Shown: positions 23,522 through 35,505 of the stretch, in pieces
Layout: every line of letters begins with the position of its first letter
Position numbering within the stretch: position 1 is the stretch's first letter
DNA from: Allomyces arbusculus
Lineage: Eukaryota; Blastocladiomycota; Blastocladiomycetes; Blastocladiales; Blastocladiaceae
Direction: 5' to 3'
Length of the DNA stretch: 64,000 bases
NCBI GenBank assembly: GCA_027604705.1
Contig: JADHYV010000065.1
Coordinates: forward strand, 1 to 64,000
The notes under the pieces: model-generated
Databases searched by the model: none
What the model was told of the DNA's origin: nothing
The model's input: only the letters and a program-made list of their open reading frames with translations
Made by a program: the position numbers and the translations under genes

Positions 23522-24556
23522 TCACTCGTCGTCATCCTCATCCTCGTCATCGCTCGTCCGGTCCGTGCGCGCGTGCGGTATCCACACCCCGACGGGCGCA
23601 CCCGGCATCCCGCCCTTAGGCACAATCTTGAGCTGGTCGGCCTCGCGCAACGCGCCGTGCCTACAAGACAAAACCATTGTCGCGTCAGTAAACTTGTCCA
23701 CCCACCCTTTCCTGACCCGCACAACGTACCCGAGCAGCACGGCCTCGCAATCGCCCAACTCGAACGCTTCCCCACCGAGTTCCTCCATGTCGTCTGAGAC
23801 GCGCACCAAGTTGCACTGTAAGTCGCCACCGCGGTAGACTTGAATTGTCGGTAAAGCGAGGTGATCAAAGTCCTTGTCGGCGTGCGAGGCCACAAGCCGC
23901 AAAAACTTGACGTAGCCGTACTTGCTCGCGAGGTCGGTCAGGTGCCGGTTGAGCCGCGCGCACTCGGGGATATACTTTGGGATCAAGCTCGTCAGCCGGG
24001 TCGAACGCAAACGACCTGATCCGGCACGGAACAAACAGACAGTACGTACTCGCTCGTACAAGTGAATCAGGACCGGCGTCTCCTTGTGCTCCATGTCAAC
24101 CTCCTTCAGAAACTGCGCGACGCCAATCTCACGAAACACGCCAAACGTAGGCCTCGCGCGCGACTGCATCTGCGCCATCCGCTGCGCGCGGTACTTGGCC
24201 AACACTTCGTCGTCCTCCTCGCCCAACTCCAGTTCCGCCAACTCGTCCTCGAGCGCCTTCCCGCGCATCGCCTGCTTATCGAGCTTGGCCAGGAAATCGC
24301 GGTGCTGCTGGTCAGCCGCGGCACGCTCGAGCCGCTGCTGGTGCTTGTAGTCGGCCATGACCCCCTTGGGGCCCGTTTGCGGACCGCCGTGCGCCGAGGT
24401 CGGCATGGCCGGGAATGCGCCGGTGGGCGCGATGGCGGTCTCGGTGTCGGACAGGTCGTCCGGGTCGAGCTCGCCAAACGCGCGCGGCTCGAGTGTATGC
24501 GTGTCGTTTTGCTGAATCGCGCGGATCAGCCGCTCGTCGAGGTCGGTCAGGCTCAT
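23522..24556 (-). CDS. Phosducin-like protein (thioredoxin-fold chaperone cofactor)
   Basis: Phosducin-like proteins work with the CCT chaperonin in folding G-beta, actin or tubulin. Exons 24556-24050, 23974-23730 and 23660-23522 give 296 residues. The family's GPKGVMADYKHQ motif is followed by a coiled segment and a thioredoxin-like domain: FGVFREIGVAQFLKEV, then VLIHLYE spliced to RYIPECARLNRHL, KYGYVKFLRLVAS and ALPTIQVYRGGDL. The C-terminus is acidic (SDDEDEDDDE). Both introns (75 and 69 bp) are multiples of three and lack in-frame stops, so the unspliced frame stays open for 344 codons. The domain order is typical; the exact subfamily (PhLP1 versus PhLP2/3) is less certain. Confidence 0.82.
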   Translation of the reverse strand: MSLTDLDERLIRAIQQNDTHTLEPRAFGELDPDDLSDTETAIAPTGAFPAMPTSAHGGPQTGPKGVMADYKHQQRLERAAADQQHRDFLAKLDKQAMRGKALEDELAELELGEEDDEVLAKYRAQRMAQMQSRARPTFGVFREIGVAQFLKEVDMEHKETPVLIHLYERVRTVCLFRAGSGRLRSTRLTSLIPKYIPECARLNRHLTDLASKYGYVKFLRLVASHADKDFDHLALPTIQVYRGGDLQCNLVRVSDDMEELGGEAFELGDCEAVLLGYVVRVRKGWVDKFTDATMVLSCRHGALREADQLKIVPKGGMPGAPVGVWIPHARTDRTSDDEDEDDDE

Positions 24557-24681
24557 GGCGGCAGTAAGTCGGGTCGGGCAGTGAGCAGGTTGGGTGCGGG
24601 TCTGGGAGAGGGGCCGGTGGGGTGTGCGCGTCGGGAACGCCGTGCAGCAAGTCTCGGCGCGGTTTGGGTGCGTGGAAGACG

Positions 24682-25070
24682 ATGCTGGCGCTCAATCTCG
24701 GTTGGTTGGAGTTTGTTGGACACTTGGTTCATATTGCGCAACCACGTCATATGCCTCTCGGACCTGGCTCTTCGCGTTGTGGACCACCGGTAGTGCTGCC
24801 GGCCAAGTAGCGGCATTCTTTGAGCTCAACGAGGTGCCCGAGGTCGCGTCTGGCGTCGACTCGCTGCTCGCGTTCCACGAGCATGTGGCCGAGGCCGCAA
24901 CGGCAGCCGACGCTGCGGTCCCGGACCCAGCCTGCACGCCGGGTCTCGCCATCTCCATTTCGCACAGCGCGACGCGCCTCGTGCCACGGTGCACCGCAGA
25001 TGCAGTGGGCGAAACGGTGTGCTCGTTTGCTCATGAAGTGCCGTCGACACGCGAGGAACTGAGGGGGTGA
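24682..25070 (+). CDS. Possible small two-exon gene, unknown product
   Basis: The region 24808-25070 has a frame with strong G/C third-position bias and protein-like composition (AAFFELNEVPEVASGVDSLL, ending STREELRG). It has no internal ATG. A 19-nt first exon at 24682-24700 (MLALNL) followed by a GT...AAG intron restores phase and would give 93 residues. I recognise no family. The first exon is speculative; another start is possible. Confidence 0.28.
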
Positions 25071-25596
25071 AGGCGCGCGGTGGTTCCGGCCGCACTTGGG
25101 GTCGAATCTCAAAGCTGCGACCATGCGAGTCTGGATGGTCGAATTGACGGTCTTCAATCAGACAAAACACCCCCTTGGCTCGGCTACGACACCCTCCTCA
25201 TTCCAGTCGCGCTGCACCTTGCGCTTGATTTTCTGGTCCGATTTCTCGTGCTGAGTGCATGGATGGATGCAGCTTCTTGAGCTTCAAACGAGCATCTCTT
25301 GCTGACGGCGAGCAGATTCGCGGTGCGGAGGTCAGCATCACACGGTCGATCAGGCACGACGGCAACGTGCGCGGCAAAGCAAACCACACAGCGCGCCGCA
25401 AAGCAAACCGCAGGGCGAACCACAAAGCGGGCCTTGCTGAGCGCTCTGACCTCGGCCGTCGCGTTTTCTCTCGCACGGCAGCCTCGGCCTCTCCACCCCT
25501 CCCACCCCACTGAGCGCGCACGCTCTCTCTCCAGCGCGCGCTTCGCCATCGTCGACCGTCGTCCTCGCCCCGACCGCGACCTGTCTCACCACAGCC
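25071..25596. other. Upstream region of the two-TM protein gene
   Basis: About 525 bp. CGCAAAGC-like short repeats occur around 25,370-25,430, and C/T-rich DNA precedes the ATG at 25,597. No gene seen. Confidence 0.4.
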
Positions 25597-26463
25597 ATGC
25601 CCGTCACCACCACCACCGCTCTCCTCGCGCGCGTCTTCCCGACCGTGCACGCCGACAATGCGCCCGAATCCGTGCCGCCGTCGTACGTCCCACCCGGCAA
25701 GTCGCGCCCGGCCATGCTCGCGACCCCGTCGTCGATCGACCCGACCGCGAGCCCCTCGGCGGCCGCGCGCGTCGAAATGCCCGACGTCCCGCACGCGGCC
25801 CCTACGAGCCCCCCCGTCGACGCGTTCGGCCGCGTCGAGCCCACCATCCGTGCCTCCGGCGACACTGAGGCGCACCGGATCGGCGCCGACGCGCGGCGCG
25901 TGCGCGGCATTCCCGAACCGGCCACCTGGCGTGACCGTGTCGTCGATACCCTGCCCGTCCTGGCCGCGTTGCACCTGATGCGGCCGGCACCGCCCGTCGT
26001 GACGGCGCCCAACATGCACGCATCGCCCGACGCCGTCAGCGAGCACAAGACGCGCAAGACGCTCGCGGTCGCCGGATCGGTGATGCTCTGTGTGGGTGCC
26101 GCCGCGTGTATTGTCGCGCGCCGCCGGCTCGTGCGCGCTGAACACTTGCCGTTTGGGACGGTGCTCGTGCGCACGGTTGATAGCGCCAAGGTGCCCGTCG
26201 CGTCCGGGTCGGTGGCCATGGGCGCCGGCGAGGCGGCGTCAGCGGGGATCGCGCCGGTCAAGTTCTGGGAGAGCGTGCGGCTCGAGCGTGACGCGGACAT
26301 GGATGACACGCCGGCGCTCGAGGACGCCATGGGCAAGTGGCGCCGCCAGTACCGGCTCGCCGCGATCGGTGCCGTCGGGTTGTCGGTGTTGGGCGTGCTG
26401 AATGCGTTGGCCATTGAGCAGCCGGATATCGTGGACAAGGCGGCGCACGGGTTGACGCGCTGA
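25597..26463 (+). CDS. Predicted two-pass membrane protein, unknown
   Basis: Single exon, 288 residues. The N-terminal about 110 residues are Pro/Ala/Thr-rich and probably disordered. Two hydrophobic segments follow: about 150-172 (TLAVAGSVMLCVGAAACIVA, then Arg-Arg-Arg) and about 260-278 (AAIGAVGLSVLGVLNALAI). Between them is a soluble stretch with VLVRTVDSAKVPVASGSVAM and an acidic segment. The N-terminus MPVTTTTALLARVF could be a weak mitochondrial signal. I do not recognise the family, although two membrane spans with a soluble loop recall small mitochondrial or ER proteins. Confidence 0.6.
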   Translation: MPVTTTTALLARVFPTVHADNAPESVPPSYVPPGKSRPAMLATPSSIDPTASPSAAARVEMPDVPHAAPTSPPVDAFGRVEPTIRASGDTEAHRIGADARRVRGIPEPATWRDRVVDTLPVLAALHLMRPAPPVVTAPNMHASPDAVSEHKTRKTLAVAGSVMLCVGAAACIVARRRLVRAEHLPFGTVLVRTVDSAKVPVASGSVAMGAGEAASAGIAPVKFWESVRLERDADMDDTPALEDAMGKWRRQYRLAAIGAVGLSVLGVLNALAIEQPDIVDKAAHGLTR

Positions 26464-27235
26464 GGTGTGCGAGAGCGATCGGCAAGGGACGCATCGCGCG
26501 ACGCGTGTTTCGACGACCAAGGTGTGCCGCCGCGACGCGATGCGTCCAAGCAGTCTCCATTTGTCGAGCCGTGAGATATCCAGAGTGATTGGTTTCGTGT
26601 TTCAATCCGAATACAGCAATGTACATAGCCCTCTTCGTGGAGCGCGTCAGCGTCCTCTTTCACCCCGCGCGCTGGGGTATTTGCAGCCTGCCGCGACACC
26701 GTCGACGTCGACGGTGCAAGCTGGTGCAGTGAGGTGCGGTGGATGCGGTGGAGTGCGGTGGAGATTGCCACGCCATGCCGGAAAAGGCATGGCAGGCTGT
26801 CCCTGCCCAAAGTGGCCCACGCCAGCGCCGCTTGCGTTATTCTCAGTCGGCCGGCCGCGATGTCGACGAGACGATCTCATCCCCGCTGCCAGCGAACGAC
26901 GCGACGAGCCAAGACACCCCGCAATTGGACCAAAAGAGCACGCACTGCGACCCGACCGCCGACCTCTTGTGCAGTGCCCGCAGTGGACCGTCGAGCACGA
27001 GCAAATCTCTCTGCGAGCGGAACGCTTGAGTGGCCAGCCGATGCCCAAATAATGGACCGTGGATCACGACGCACACGTAAAACTGCACAGCACCTGTATG
27101 CATTGCTCAGCCCAAGGAATGCCTGCGGAAGCGTGGTCGTTGACAGCAAGGATGGCCGACACTTCCTGTAGGACTTGACGACGTCAAGTCGACTCCGGAT
27201 CCGACAACCAACCCCAACAACCAACAGCACGCGCA
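26464..27235. other. Intergenic region upstream of SMG1
   Basis: About 770 bp. A short triplicate of TGCGGTGGA lies at about 26,735-26,762. CAACAACCAACAGCA-type sequence precedes the SMG1 ATG. No gene called. Confidence 0.45.
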
Positions 27236-30200
27236 ATGCAGCAACAGCTGCAGCAACCGCAGCAGCAGACGGGCATGCCGCACTACGACGAACGGCAGTG
27301 GTTTGTCTCGTCCGTCTACTATGCCGACTACCACCTCGTGCACACGCCGCTCAAGGACAAGATTGCCGCCGCCAAGAACCTGCGCGCGTTGCTCGCCACG
27401 CACGTCTCGTCGCAGGACCGCGTCATCCTCGCCTGCTGCATTCTGCTGTGGCCGCAGAATGCCGACCGCAACGTTTACGGGCTTGACCTCGCCCACAATG
27501 ACGGTCTTGCTGCGCTCATCGAGCACCCGCAGCGCATGTCGGCCGCGCTTGCGTCCGAAGTCGGGTTTATCGTAGCCATGCTCGGATTCTACTCGATGCA
27601 GGTTTCGCGCGACCTCGGCACCGCGTTTTGCCAGTGGCTCTCCGAGAGCGTTGCGACCAACGTGCAGTTCCGCGCCACGGTCCTCAATATGCTGCTCGCC
27701 CCGCACCACCCGCTCCCGCCGCCACCATTGCACCCGGGCACGGTTCCGGCTGCCATCACGGGGCCCTTCCTGCCGGCACTCGTCCAGGCCGCGTGCGACG
27801 TGCTCCCGCACAAGCTCTCGCCGCCGCTTTTGACGTACCTGCTTTCGAACCATCTCGACACGGTCGCGCCCACGCTGCTTTCGCTCGTCGAAACGGGCTC
27901 GTCGCGCGAAAATGCGCTTGCATGTTTTTCCACGTGCGCGCAATCGCTTTTGCGGCCCGCCGTGGACCAGATCCTCGACTGGCTACGCGGCGAGCTCGGC
28001 GTCGACTCTATGGCTTCAACCGCATCGATCCAGCCGTTCGACCCGCTCCCGGCCAAACTCAAGTACCACGTATCGAGCCGCGTGCTTACGCTACTCCAGC
28101 TCGTGATCGCTGTTGTCCAGGCGCACCCGGACCGGCTCCGGGACCATTTACCGGCCATGGGCCCGCTGCTCACCGTGTGCATGAGAAAGGCGAAAAAGGC
28201 CACGTTTCTCGTACGCCAGATCCTCGAGTGCGTGCCTGTCAAGGACCGTGTCGGCGACAACAACGACTGGTGGGTCGCACTGCACGTGGATACGGCGCAC
28301 GCGGTCGTCAGTTCCAAAATGGCCATGGACTGGGCCGACGCGCTCGCCAAGGCACTTGATTCGGGTCATCCGACCGAGACGGCGCTCACGCACTTAGTCG
28401 GTAGCACGACCGCGCCGCTGTGGCAATTTCGCGTGCGGTTTGCCGCGGCCACGGGCCAGGGGACGCCCAATAACCCGACCGACTCGACCATGGACGCGCT
28501 CGACCGCGCTCTGATTGCATGCGCCAAGTGCACGAATGCGCCATTCCATGCCGGGGTCGTACGTGACCACTTGACGGCGGCCACGATTGGGGGGCCCATG
28601 ACCACGGCGCTCGCCATGGCGCAGGTCCCGAGCTACGTCGCGCGGCTCGCCCGGTGCTTTGCGGCGACCGTGGCAGCCAATGGCGATTTGGACGCGACTG
28701 CGCCTGTCTTTGCCGCGCAGGCCGACGTGCTCGCAGTGAGCATGGACTTGCTCGAGTCCAACTGGGGCATGATGACGACCGTGCTCGACATGCTCGGCGA
28801 CGTGCAGTGCGCAGAGCACACGTCCGATGTACTTGTCTTGATTGCGGCCAATTCAGGATTGGCCGCCAAGCCGCGCATGGCAGCGCTCACGGCTCTCACG
28901 CGCGGGTTCCCCAACGTGATGCGCGGCCACGACCACCTCGACCCGCTCGTGCAGGGCATTCTCGCGCACTGGACGACCGAAGATCTCAAACTCCACCTTG
29001 CGTCGGCCTTGGCCGTGGCCACTGACGCGGCGCTCGCTGACGTGTCCGAGCGCACGCGCGACCTGATTGCCCTGCAACTGACCGACGCGGCCGCGACCGT
29101 GACCAAGGCCTACCTCCCCATCGCCGCGCGCCTCCCGGGCCACCTGACGTCAACAACACTGCACCAATTCAAGCGGCATGTTTTCAAGTCGCCGCACAAT
29201 GGCCAGTTTCGGCAACCACATTTCGTGCAAGTCGTCGACAAGGACCGCGCCGAGGACTTGCCCGTGGCCGACATGGTTCAGATCTTCCACATGACGGCCT
29301 CATTCCCGCTCCCGCCGGCCTTGGTCACGTCGCGCGACGCGCTCGAGTTCTATTGCGCGTGGGAATGTGCGCGGTACTGTATTCTGACGCGGTTCAAGAC
29401 CCCGCTCGGCACTGCCTCACAGACACTCGCTGCGCTCGAGGCGTTCTTGCACAAGCAGTCGAAACTGGCGTTGCACTTACTCGATGCGCTCGAGCGGTGG
29501 ATCACGGTCGCGATGCACCCGTCGCCGCTGCACTTGCTCCCGCCGATCCCGAAAGTCAGTATGGCGTTTTTCATGGCGAATGCGACGCCAATTGGAGATT
29601 GGGTCGCGCGACTTCGGCGGTATGTGGCCCGGTACGCTGCACAGTACCGGTGGCTCGGGCTTGCCGCCAAGCACACGCTCGAGACGCTGCATGCCGCGAT
29701 TCCGGCACCGGGTGCCGCGAATCCCGCGCAGGGGGCCGCCGCGCCGGGACTCCTCGCGCGCGCGGATGTTCCGCAACTCGCGCTGCAGCTCGTGCAGTTT
29801 GGCTGGGCCGATACGCTCGCCGGTGTCCAGGCCGTGCTGCCCTCCCGCGACTTGTCCGTGGAATTGCAGCTCGCGCAGGGTCGCGTCGAGGCCGTGCGGA
29901 ATGACGAGAACCTGAACCACGTCGCGACGAGTTACCTGCTCCTCTCGGACTACAAGGGCATGGACGCGTTCGCGAAGGAGCACCAGCGCGACGGTGGGGA
30001 CCACCTGCTCGTCTACCACTACCAGATGCTGCAGGCGCTCGCGCACCAGAAGGACCGGCGGTGCGAGGTCATGGACCCGTTCCAGTTTGCCACGCCGCTC
30101 GCACGGATGCAGGCTGCGCTCGTCGAGGACCAGCCGCTCAAGTGCTTGGACGTCTACGAGTCGGTTGTCAAGGACGCGCTGGTTCCGCACGATACGCTCG

Positions 30201-33122
30201 CGATACTGCATTGGCCGACGGGTCCCGACTTGGATGCGGGGCGGTTCTTGAAGTTGCAGCGGAGGCTCGGGAACTTGAAGGTCGCACGCGCGATCTTGTC
30301 GCAGTTCGGGGATGTACGTGGTAAGGAAGTCGAGGATTTGAAGTTGACGCTCGCCGAGGGGCGCGCGGTGCTGTGGAAGGTCGTGGAAAGGCACCCGCTG
30401 GTTCTGGCGCGGTGGTTGATCAAGGACCGGCTCGAAATGGCTGCCGTGAACGGCTCCGCCGTCGAGGCGTCCGTGAAGCGGTGGATGATTGATCCCGCGG
30501 CCAAGGACAAGAATGTCGAGAACGCCGTGTCGCTCCTCGTCGGTCCCTCGCCCGTCCAGTTCAAATACGCTCCGTCGGCGCCGGATAGCGCTGTGCGGCA
30601 TCTGCTCGCCGCGGGCCTCTGCGCGGCACCCACCAACGCCAAGGCGTGGCATACAGTCGCCCAGTTTGCGGTCCACGTCGCCGGCCCGCTCGGTGGCGAC
30701 CAAGACGACGGCGCCGTCGAACTGGTTCTTCGTTCGCTCGCGCAGTTCCTCGCGTTGACCGACCACCCGACAGCGCCCAAGGCGCACGCCGCGGCGCTGC
30801 AGGTGATCCAGACGCTGCCACACGTGTCAGCGGTACTCGACGGCATGAATGGTTATTCGCTCGACGAGACCAACGCACACGTCTGGGAATTTCTCGTTCC
30901 GCAAGTGCTCCCGCTCGTCGAGCACGCGCATCCGGCCGTGCGCGCACACGCGGCGGCCGTGGTCGCGCGTGTCGCGCGCCGCGTCCCGGCAGCTTGCGTT
31001 TACCCCGTGCTCGTCAAGAGCATCGAGGCGGCGCAACGGCACACCGAGGACATGAACCCGTACGCGCCCTTGCTCGACGCGTTCGAGGACCAGGATATGG
31101 TCGAGGCGACGCGTGTCTTGATCCACCACGCGCTCAAGTTGACGGTGCTCTGGGAAGAACAGTGGTACCAGATGCTCGCGCATGTCTACGCGCAGGTCGC
31201 GAAAAGGCACATGGCCGTCGACGAAGCCGTGGCCTTTTTACGCGCGCAATGCGACGAATACCTGCACTACCCGGTCACCGAACATGAGGCGTGGTTCCAG
31301 GCCGAGTACACCGATAAGATCACGCGCGCGCTCGACGACGCTGACCGCGCGTGGGCGAACGTGCGCGGTAAGTGCGACGCGGACAAGTCGACCGAGACGT
31401 TCCGCGCCGCACTGAAAGTTGCGTGGCGGCCGCTGCAGGGATTGTCGCATATGCTGGGGCACGTCGTCAACCAGATGCGCACGCTGCAGCTCGACCAGGT
31501 CTCGTCGCTCTTCACGGACCTCGACTTGTCGAGCGTGTATTTGCCGGGTACCGACTTGAAAATGGCCGCCATGGCCGATGACGTGGTCGTGCTCCCGACC
31601 AAAACTAAGCCCAAGAAACTCAAGTTTACCAGCGAGCAGGGCACCACGCACCAGTACCTGCTCAAGGGCCACGAGGACCTGCACCTCGATCGGCACATGA
31701 TGCAGTTCTTGCGCGCCGCGAATGCGGCTCTGCGCGAGGCCGCGAGTAAAGGCGACTTGCAAGCCGCCGCCATGCTCGCTCCGTCCCCCGCGTCGCCTGC
31801 AAATCCCAACTTTGACGTGGCACGCGAGTACGCCGTGGTCCCACTCGGGGCGACCGCCGGGTTCATCCAGTGGGTCGACCACGCCGTGCCCATGTACACG
31901 CTGTATAAGCGCGCGCAAATGGCCATGCACCTCGACCCAGCGACCCCACCAACTCCACCGCCGAAACCGCTCGCCGTGTTTAATGCAGCTGCGCAAAAAG
32001 TGCTCGGGCTCGCGACGGTACCGACCACTCACTCGGTGCGGAGGCAGTGCACGGCCGCCCAACTGCGCGCGATTCATGAGCACCTCGTGGCCACCACGCC
32101 CGCGGCGTTTCTCAAGTCGGAGCTGCTCTCGATTGCCCCGACGGCGCGCGCGTACCTCGTCGGCCAGCGCCGGTTCACGCACTCAGCGGCAGCCATGTCG
32201 GCGCTCGGGTTTGTCCTGGGGCTCGGCGATCGACACCTCGACAATGTGCTGCTCGATGTCGCGTCGGGCCAGGTCGTGCATATTGATTTCAATGTGTGCT
32301 TTGACCGCGGCGCCAGTCTGCGCGTGCCCGAGCGCGTGCCGTTCCGGCTGACCCGGTTTTTCACGGACGCCATGGGCGCAGTCGGCGTGCTTGGGCCGTT
32401 CACGCACGCTATGCGCACGGTGATTGCGGTGCTGCGCAAGCACGACAAATACTTCATGGGGTTGCTCGAACCGTTCGTGTTGGATGAGAATCGCGAGTGG
32501 GGGATCATGGATGTGCCCGTGGCCGTGCCCGGCGGGATGGCCGTGGCTGCCGCGACCAAGAGTCTGATGGGCACGGCGCCGTCGACGGCCGAACCGAGTG
32601 CGGCTGACGACGACGACGTCGACGAATCGGTCACGACGATGCCGTCACAAATGACCAGTGATAACGGCGACGACGAGCTCGACGGTCCGCCACCGTCAAC
32701 GGCGACAGCGTCCATCGGCCACGCGCACGGCGAGGATGGGGTCGATGATTTGGGCGATGGGTTGGACGGGCTCGACATGAACGATCCCGTCGGCCAGTCG
32801 GGCGCGACCAAGGGGGATTTGGATCTGGACAATGTGGCCGCGTCCGGATCGTCGGTCTCTTCATCGGCGCACCGCGATCGCGCACTCGTGATTTTGGCGC
32901 AGGTGCACAACAAGATTAATGGGTTCCTGCGCCCGGACCAGACGGAGCCGCTGAGTATCGAGGATCAGGTACGTGCTTGCTGCCTTCTTGCCACCGTGCT
33001 TGTCGTGTTGCGGATGTGGACTGATCCATTTTTGCGTTGTCCAGGTCGACGCGCTGATTGCTGAAGCGACTGACGAGGAGCTCCTGTGCCAAATGTTCGA
33101 AGGGTGGACGGCCTGGCTTTGA
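27236..33122 (+). CDS. SMG1: SMG1-type phosphatidylinositol-3-kinase-related protein kinase
   Basis: PIKK family kinase that phosphorylates UPF1 in nonsense-mediated decay. Exon 1 is 27236-32968; a 76-bp intron (GTACGT to TCCAG) precedes a final exon, 33045-33122, encoding the FATC end. Total is about 1936 residues. The N-terminal 1000 residues look like helical repeats and the FAT region spans about 1000-1400. The kinase domain contains the SMG1-specific LPTKTKPKKLKF and YLLKGHEDLHLDRHMMQFLR, AGFIQWVDHAVPMYTLYKR, catalytic loop LGLGDRHLDN (about 1662) and HIDFNVCFDRG. The FATC ends QMFEGWTAWL, as in SMG1. Human SMG1 is about 3660 residues, so this version is roughly half length. SMG1 is missing from commonly studied yeasts. 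Confidence 0.93.
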
Positions 33123-33187
33123 TTTCTTGCGGTTTCGTTTCTCTCTCTTTACTTTTGTGCCGCTTGCTGCTCGCGCGCTGCCGCCCT

Positions 33188-33490
33188 TCAACATCTTGTG
33201 CCCGACTCGGCGACGGCGATTGGCATGACCAGCACCAAGACGCCAATCCGGGCCAACCCGTAGACAACGCGCGTGGCCAAGACGGTTTGGTTCGTCTCGT
33301 CGGACGTGTTCCACAGCGCCGCGCTCTCGAGGTATCGGCTCTGAGTGACAGCGATAGTGCTATCAATGCCTGCGCAACCGCTGCGTGTATGCCGTTGGGT
33401 TCCGCGACCTTTTTTCGTGGATCTCTTTGATGGCCAGCAGCGCGGCTTCAGATGGATTGATGGATTTGGAGAATGAAGCGATTTAATCAT
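33188..33490 (-). CDS. Possible small protein with one membrane segment
   Basis: A 100-codon ATG-started frame sits between the converging SMG1 and CstF-50 stops. Its first half is Arg/Lys/Ser-rich. The second half reads SRYLESAALWNTSDETNQTV and then VVYGLARIGVLVLVMPIAVA, a plausible single membrane span near the C-terminus. Another frame over 33,350-33,440 also looks protein-like, so splicing may differ. No family recognised; this could equally be 3'-flank DNA. Confidence 0.28.
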   Translation of the reverse strand: MIKSLHSPNPSIHLKPRCWPSKRSTKKGRGTQRHTRSGCAGIDSTIAVTQSRYLESAALWNTSDETNQTVLATRVVYGLARIGVLVLVMPIAVAESGTRC

Positions 33491-33607
33491 TCTGGTGTTT
33501 TGAGCGCGCGTCGTCGTCCCGAAAGACTCAAGTCAAGCAAGCAAATGCGAGAGACAATCATATTGTTGACGGCCACCCACTGCTACGCACATTGGTTCAA
33601 CGTTGCT

Positions 33608-35505
33608 TCACGCATCCCCCGAGCCGCCCATAATGTCGGCGTCGCGCACGCCCCAGTACCGGAATTTGCCATCGTCACCATAGGTGAGGAGCGCTGGGCT
33701 ATGCTGGCTGCTCGCGACGCGCGCAACACCCGTGCGATGCATGCTGTCGAACCGGCCGACCACGTCTCCAGTGAGCGCGTCCCAAGCGACGACCTGCGAC
33801 GTGACCTGCCCCGTCCCGTCATCTTCGAGTGCCGTACCCAGCACATGCCGCTCATCCCACGAAAACGACGCGACACCGTGCGCGGCCGCACCCACCATGG
33901 CCGCCGTTGGTGCCGGTCCGGACGCACGTGCGCTGACAGCCGCGTCCACGGCGGCACTCGACACGGCGCCGTAATACGCTTTGAGTGTGCGCCCCGACGC
34001 CGTCTCCCACAGCCGCGCGGTCCCGTCGGCGCCCGACGTCAACAGGTACGCGCCCGACTTGGACCACTGCAGAGACGTGACGCGGTGGCCGTTATGCGCG
34101 TGACGCCACGTTGACGTGCACCGCCCACCCGTCGCGTCCCAGAGCCGCACGGTGCCGTCGCCCGACGCCGTCGCAAACTGGCGGCCGTCAGCGGACATGC
34201 GCACGGTCGTGATTGCCGACGTCAACAGACTCGCGGGACCTGACGGCGCGCCGGCGGGCACGGCCCCTGCGGCCGACGCGTTCGTGCCCGTGGCCGACCC
34301 GAACGCAGACGATCCGGCACCGCCGGGCACGACGGTTGTGGTCGTGTCGTCGCTGCCACCGGCCGAGGCCGTGAAGCACCGGAACGAGCGCACGTCGTAC
34401 ATACGAATTGACGAGTGCGCAGTGCCCGCAACCAGGTACTGGCCGCACGGGTAGAAGGCGATCGAGTAGACGGGGAACGTGTCGGGGATGTACCGGAAGG
34501 ACTTGCGCGAGGAGGACCGCGAAATGTCGTAGAACCGGATATGGTGGTCCTCGAAACAGCCGGCCAGAATCATGCCGCTTGGGTGGAACGAGAGGTCGTG
34601 GATCACCTGGTGACGAACACGGGGTTAATTAGTCGGTTTGCACACGTGGTGAGGGGATAAAATGATGAAGCGCACGAACCCCCGAATTGTCGAACAGCGA
34701 CTTGTAGACGGGCCCATTGTCGTATTCGCCCGGCACGCCGCCGCGCACCGGTGCGTCGTTCTTGGGCACGGCGACGCGGTTGTTCAAGAGATCGTCCATG
34801 ACATCCATGTCGAGGATGCGGATCGTGTTGTCGTAGCCCGCGGTCGCGGCAAACTTGCCATCCGGGCTGATGGTCAGGCTCGAAATAATGCCATTGTGCT
34901 TTCCCGTGAAGCCGGGCGTGTAGGGTGGCAATGGCGCGCTGTCTAGAATTTTCAATTCACGTCAGGACACACACACATCTACTCGACCGATCACCAGCCG
35001 AGAAACGATCGTACCGCCCGTTTTTTCCATGAAGATTAGCTGGCCAAACGTGGTCCGGTTCTTGTCCACCAGGATATCAGACAGCCCCGCGGCCTCGGTG
35101 GGTTTTTCGTTCATGGGCACATCTGATTAATCACAACGACCCCCAATCACGCCCAGGTCAAAATTCCGTTCCAACCACCAACCAGCCAGTCAAATCCAGT
35201 ACAAATATATCGCCGAAGACCACACAAAGCACACTATTCCCCGCCTCCCAATCTTCCAGCGAGACCATACCGTCAGACTCTGCTTGGGCGTCGTCAAGGA
35301 GGGGCAAGTCGCCGGCCTCGGCCTGGGCGCCGAGATGCGCAAGCTGCGCGAGCCGCGGCGACGGGTCGAGCGAGTAGTCGGTAAGCCCCGTGGCCGTTGC
35401 CACAACCTGCGCGACCGATGGGAAATCGTATTCTTGCAGCTGTGCGACAATGAGTCGCAGGACCTCTTCGCGGTCCATTTGGTCGCCCAATGGAACGCCG
35501 GGCAT
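33608..35505 (-). CDS. Cleavage stimulation factor subunit 1 (CstF-50)
   Basis: WD40 subunit of the pre-mRNA 3'-end cleavage complex. Exons: 35505 to roughly 35225 (donor uncertain), 35122-35015, 34942-34680 and 34606-33608. The N-terminal segment DREEVLRLIVAQLQEYDF matches the CstF-50 dimerisation helix pair. WD repeats then begin at HNGIISSLTISPDGKFAATA, with VIHDLSFHPSGMILAGCFED, FRYIPDTFPVYSIAFYPCG, VRMSADGRQFATASGDGT and WRHAHNGHRVTSLQWSKSGA, and end in FRYW. FRYIPDTF and the KAYYGAVSS segment mirror human CstF-50 positions. Poly-Thr/Gly/Ala insertions between repeats are lineage-specific. Divergent from the Pop3-like gene, another RNA-processing factor. Confidence 0.87.
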
